Below are positions 3,308 through 5,667 of a stretch of DNA of 5,667 bases, piece by piece. A program made the position numbers and the translations under genes. How positions within the stretch are numbered: the stretch's first letter is position 1; each line of letters begins with the position of its first letter. The notes beneath the pieces were generated by a model. The model was not told where the DNA came from. It did no database searches and worked only from the letters and a program-made list of their open reading frames with translations. Source of the DNA: Acidobacteriota bacterium (lineage in GTDB: Bacteria; Acidobacteriota; Vicinamibacteria; Vicinamibacterales; CAVVIG01); assembly GCA_003222555.1 (NCBI GenBank), contig QHWL01000407.1:1-5667 (forward strand), in the 5' to 3' direction.

Positions 3308-5667
3308 ATGCGACCTCATGAGCGCTCGCGTCCTCACAGGCGCTCTGAAACCCCCGCTCCTCACTCCGTGGAAGGCCTTAAGCATATCGCTGTCGTCGTC
3401 GCGGCCGTCTGTGTGCTCGTCGTCACGCCCGCATACGCAGCTGGGCCTCCGGCACACCGGCCGCCTATGGCTGGCACTCGCTCGCAGCTCAAAGCGGTGC
3501 GAGTGTTGCCCGCGCGCGACTCCATTCGCATCGTGTTCGTCGTTCAAGGGCAAATCCGCTACGAATCGACGCGGACCGCGCGGCCGGCCAGGATCACCAT
3601 CGACATCCTCCGGACCACAATAAGCCCGGTGCTGACGCACCGAGAGATCCTGAGCGAGCACCCGGCGCTCATCAGGATTCTTATCGCTCGTTTCGCCGGT
3701 TCCACGCGCGTCACTCTCGATCTTGCCGCCGCGGGATCCTACAACGTCTATCGCGCGCAGGCCTCGAGCCAGCTCGTCGTCGACATCAAAACGATGGCTG
3801 GCGAAGCCGCCGCTCGCGCCGTACCGCCACCACCGCCGGTGCCGCCGACGCCATCCGTTCCTATGGAGCCCGCACCGTCGACAGCCAGGCCGACGAGCGT
3901 CAACCCTGATCCGTTGCGTCTGGCGACCGTCCGAATTCCCTGGATCGCGCGGCGGCCCGACATGGGGGAGTTCACGGCTGCTAGGTCGCTCCCGGAGGGA
4001 GTACGCGTGGCAGGCTTCCGTCAGCGTGAACCTGCCGATGGCAGTCCCGTCAGCGAGGGCACGCTCGCGTACCTCTCCTACGACAGTGAAAATCTGTACG
4101 CGCTGTTTGTCTGCAAAGATGAGCCAGAAAAAATCCGAAGTCATCTGACACCGCGCGAAGAGATCGGCGGCGACGATCAGGTGACCGTTTACCTCGACAC
4201 GTTTCACGATGGGCGACATGCGTACGTGTTCGCGAGCAATCCTTCTGGCGTCCAGCAGGACGGCATCATCAACGAGGGCGGCGATCCGAGCTATGCAATC
4301 GACACACTCTGGTACTCGCAAGGCCGTCGGACGCGCGACGGATTCGTCGTGCTGATCGCCATACCATTCAAGAGCATTCGATTCTCGAGCGAATCCATCC
4401 AAGAGTGGAGGATTGCGATCGGCCGGACGATCGCGCGCCGCGGCGAGACCGCGTTCTGGCCGTACATCAGCCCGCGCGGCCAGGGGTTCCTTCCACAGAT
4501 GGGCTTTCTCGAGGGACTCGAACTCATTTCACCCGGTCGAAACGTTCAATTCACGCCCTATGGAACATTCACAGAGACGGAATCGCGGGATCCCGACACT
4601 CTCCGCACCGTGCGTTCTGATCAGCGACGCGCCGGATTCGACACGAAGGTCGTCGTGAAAAACGCCGTCACAATTGACGCAGCAGTCAACCCGGACTTCA
4701 GCGAGATCGAATCGAACGATCCGCAGATGTTCGTGAACCAGCGCTTCGAGGTCTTCCTTCCGGAGAAGCGGCCTTTCTTCACCGAGAATGCGGCGATGTT
4801 CGCGACACCGATCAACGTCTTCTTCTCGAGGCGAATCGAGGACCCGGGCTTCGGCGTCAAGGTGACCGCCCGATCGACCAGGTGGGCCATCGCTGGCCTG
4901 GGCGCAAACGATCGGGCAGTCGCGGCACAGGACGCCGCCGGCTTGTTCGGACGCGGAGCCGCGGTAAGCGCCGCACGCATCGAGCGCAATTTCGGAGACC
5001 AGTCGAAGCTTGCCGTCCTGGCGACCGAGCGGCAGATGGGCCGCGGCTCCAACGCGGTCGTGTCGGTCGACGGCCGGATGAATCTGAGTCCTCTGTGGAC
5101 GATTTCAGGCCAAGCGGTTCGCAGCGATGATGTCGATCAAAACGGCGGGCGTGTGAAGGGCGCGGCGTACTTTGCGGGGATTGCGCGGAATGGTGGGCAC
5201 TTCACCTACATTGGCAGCTACCGCGACATCGACGGCTCATTTCGTGCGCCGCTTGGCTACGTGCCGCGCGTCGACTTGCGCGCGGCGGAGCAGTACGCGA
5301 GCTACGTGTGGCAACCTGACGATTCGGGCGTGTGGAGCTTCGGACCTAGCGTCAGCTCCGTGGTCGATTGGGATCGGGCCGGCCGTCTGCAGGACCAGTG
5401 GACGACCGCGGAACTGTCGTTGTCTGTCGCAGGCCAGATTGAAGCCCACGCCGCACGGAACGAGGCGCTTGAGCTTTACGCCGGCGTCCCGTTTCGGACC
5501 AGATCGACGAGCGTGTCGCTATCGAGCACCACTCCTGCATGGGTGTCGCTGTGGGCATCATATTCGCGAGGCACGGGCATCAACTATTCCCCGCCCGCTG
5601 GCATGGCGCCGTTTCTCGGCAATACGCAGGCGGTGTACACGTGGCTGACGCTCCGACCAGCGCCTCG
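3308..5667 (+). CDS. AMIN domain + CBM9-like/DUF5916 outer-membrane-type protein (3' end cut off)
   Basis: This frame has 786 codons with no stop and runs off the window. A signal peptide occupies about 21-44 (KHIAVVVAAVCVLVV, then PAYA before AGPP). Residues about 61-161 are an AMIN domain: LKAVRV, SIRIVFVVQG, RITIDI, then LIRILIARFAGSTRVTLDL and QLVVDI. A Pro-rich linker (about 162-200) leads to a CBM9-like domain (about 201-410; RQREPADG, LAYLSYDSENLYALFVCKD, GGDDQVTVYLDTF, IAIPFKSIRF). The DUF5916 part starts near 412 and has the typical NPDFSEIES, NQRFEVFLPEKRPFF and NVFFSRRI. The rest looks like amphipathic beta strands, consistent with an outer-membrane barrel (inference). ATG 3308 is weakly supported. 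GTG 3368 would give a shorter, cleaner signal peptide of 24 residues. The frame is closed upstream by TAA 3206-3208. CBM9-like/DUF5916 proteins lack a well-defined biochemical role; ligand unknown. Confidence 0.85.
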   Translation, partial: MRPHERSRPHRRSETPAPHSVEGLKHIAVVVAAVCVLVVTPAYAAGPPAHRPPMAGTRSQLKAVRVLPARDSIRIVFVVQGQIRYESTRTARPARITIDILRTTISPVLTHREILSEHPALIRILIARFAGSTRVTLDLAAAGSYNVYRAQASSQLVVDIKTMAGEAAARAVPPPPPVPPTPSVPMEPAPSTARPTSVNPDPLRLATVRIPWIARRPDMGEFTAARSLPEGVRVAGFRQREPADGSPVSEGTLAYLSYDSENLYALFVCKDEPEKIRSHLTPREEIGGDDQVTVYLDTFHDGRHAYVFASNPSGVQQDGIINEGGDPSYAIDTLWYSQGRRTRDGFVVLIAIPFKSIRFSSESIQEWRIAIGRTIARRGETAFWPYISPRGQGFLPQMGFLEGLELISPGRNVQFTPYGTFTETESRDPDTLRTVRSDQRRAGFDTKVVVKNAVTIDAAVNPDFSEIESNDPQMFVNQRFEVFLPEKRPFFTENAAMFATPINVFFSRRIEDPGFGVKVTARSTRWAIAGLGANDRAVAAQDAAGLFGRGAAVSAARIERNFGDQSKLAVLATERQMGRGSNAVVSVDGRMNLSPLWTISGQAVRSDDVDQNGGRVKGAAYFAGIARNGGHFTYIGSYRDIDGSFRAPLGYVPRVDLRAAEQYASYVWQPDDSGVWSFGPSVSSVVDWDRAGRLQDQWTTAELSLSVAGQIEAHAARNEALELYAGVPFRTRSTSVSLSSTTPAWVSLWASYSRGTGINYSPPAGMAPFLGNTQAVYTWLTLRPAP

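Noticed and set aside
3182..4402. A 406-codon open frame on the minus strand
   Set aside because: It lies opposite the AMIN/CBM9-like gene, whose + frame shows continuous domain similarity over the same bases. The minus-strand product is Arg/His/Asp-rich with no recognisable fold, as expected for an antisense shadow in GC-rich DNA.

Overview
The window is GC-rich, and every gene I can support lies on the + strand. The combination points to an environmental Acidobacteriota, possibly of the Vicinamibacteria type. It holds a TPR-protein tail, a secreted di-haem cytochrome c next to a PQQ-dependent alcohol dehydrogenase, and a large CBM9-like/DUF5916 outer-membrane-type protein. This taxonomic call is inference from gene content; there is no rRNA or other marker here.

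Layout. Bases 1-174 are the last 57 codons of a TPR-type protein. Bases 175-487 are non-coding. They carry a plausible sigma70-like promoter (309-337) and, just after the predicted transcription start, an 11-bp hairpin with one mismatch (356-394). Next comes a two-gene unit: a di-haem c-type cytochrome (488-1314) and, 10 bases later behind a clear AAGGAG, a periplasmic PQQ-dependent alcohol dehydrogenase (1325-2943). The dehydrogenase would oxidise an alcohol in the periplasm and pass electrons to the cytochrome.

Both genes of this pair are broken as written. Each changes from one reading frame to the same other frame in the middle of a conserved segment. At both points the family pattern says that more than one base is missing: about 16 nt in the cytochrome just after its second CxxCH, and about 10 nt in the dehydrogenase just before its catalytic Asp loop. 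Either this is decay of a whole electron-transfer pair, or it is a repeated sequencing or assembly error at GC-rich sites. The sequence alone cannot decide.

Bases 2944-3307 are non-coding and contain a short 8-nt tandem motif. From 3308 to the window end runs one unbroken 786-codon frame with no stop. It encodes a signal peptide, an AMIN domain, a Pro-rich linker, a CBM9-like domain and a DUF5916 region, and it is cut by the window edge. The AMIN domain in front of CBM9-like/DUF5916 is the most unusual architecture in the window. AMIN domains normally target proteins to peptidoglycan, the septum or secretins. I see no CRISPR array, RNA gene or mobile element.
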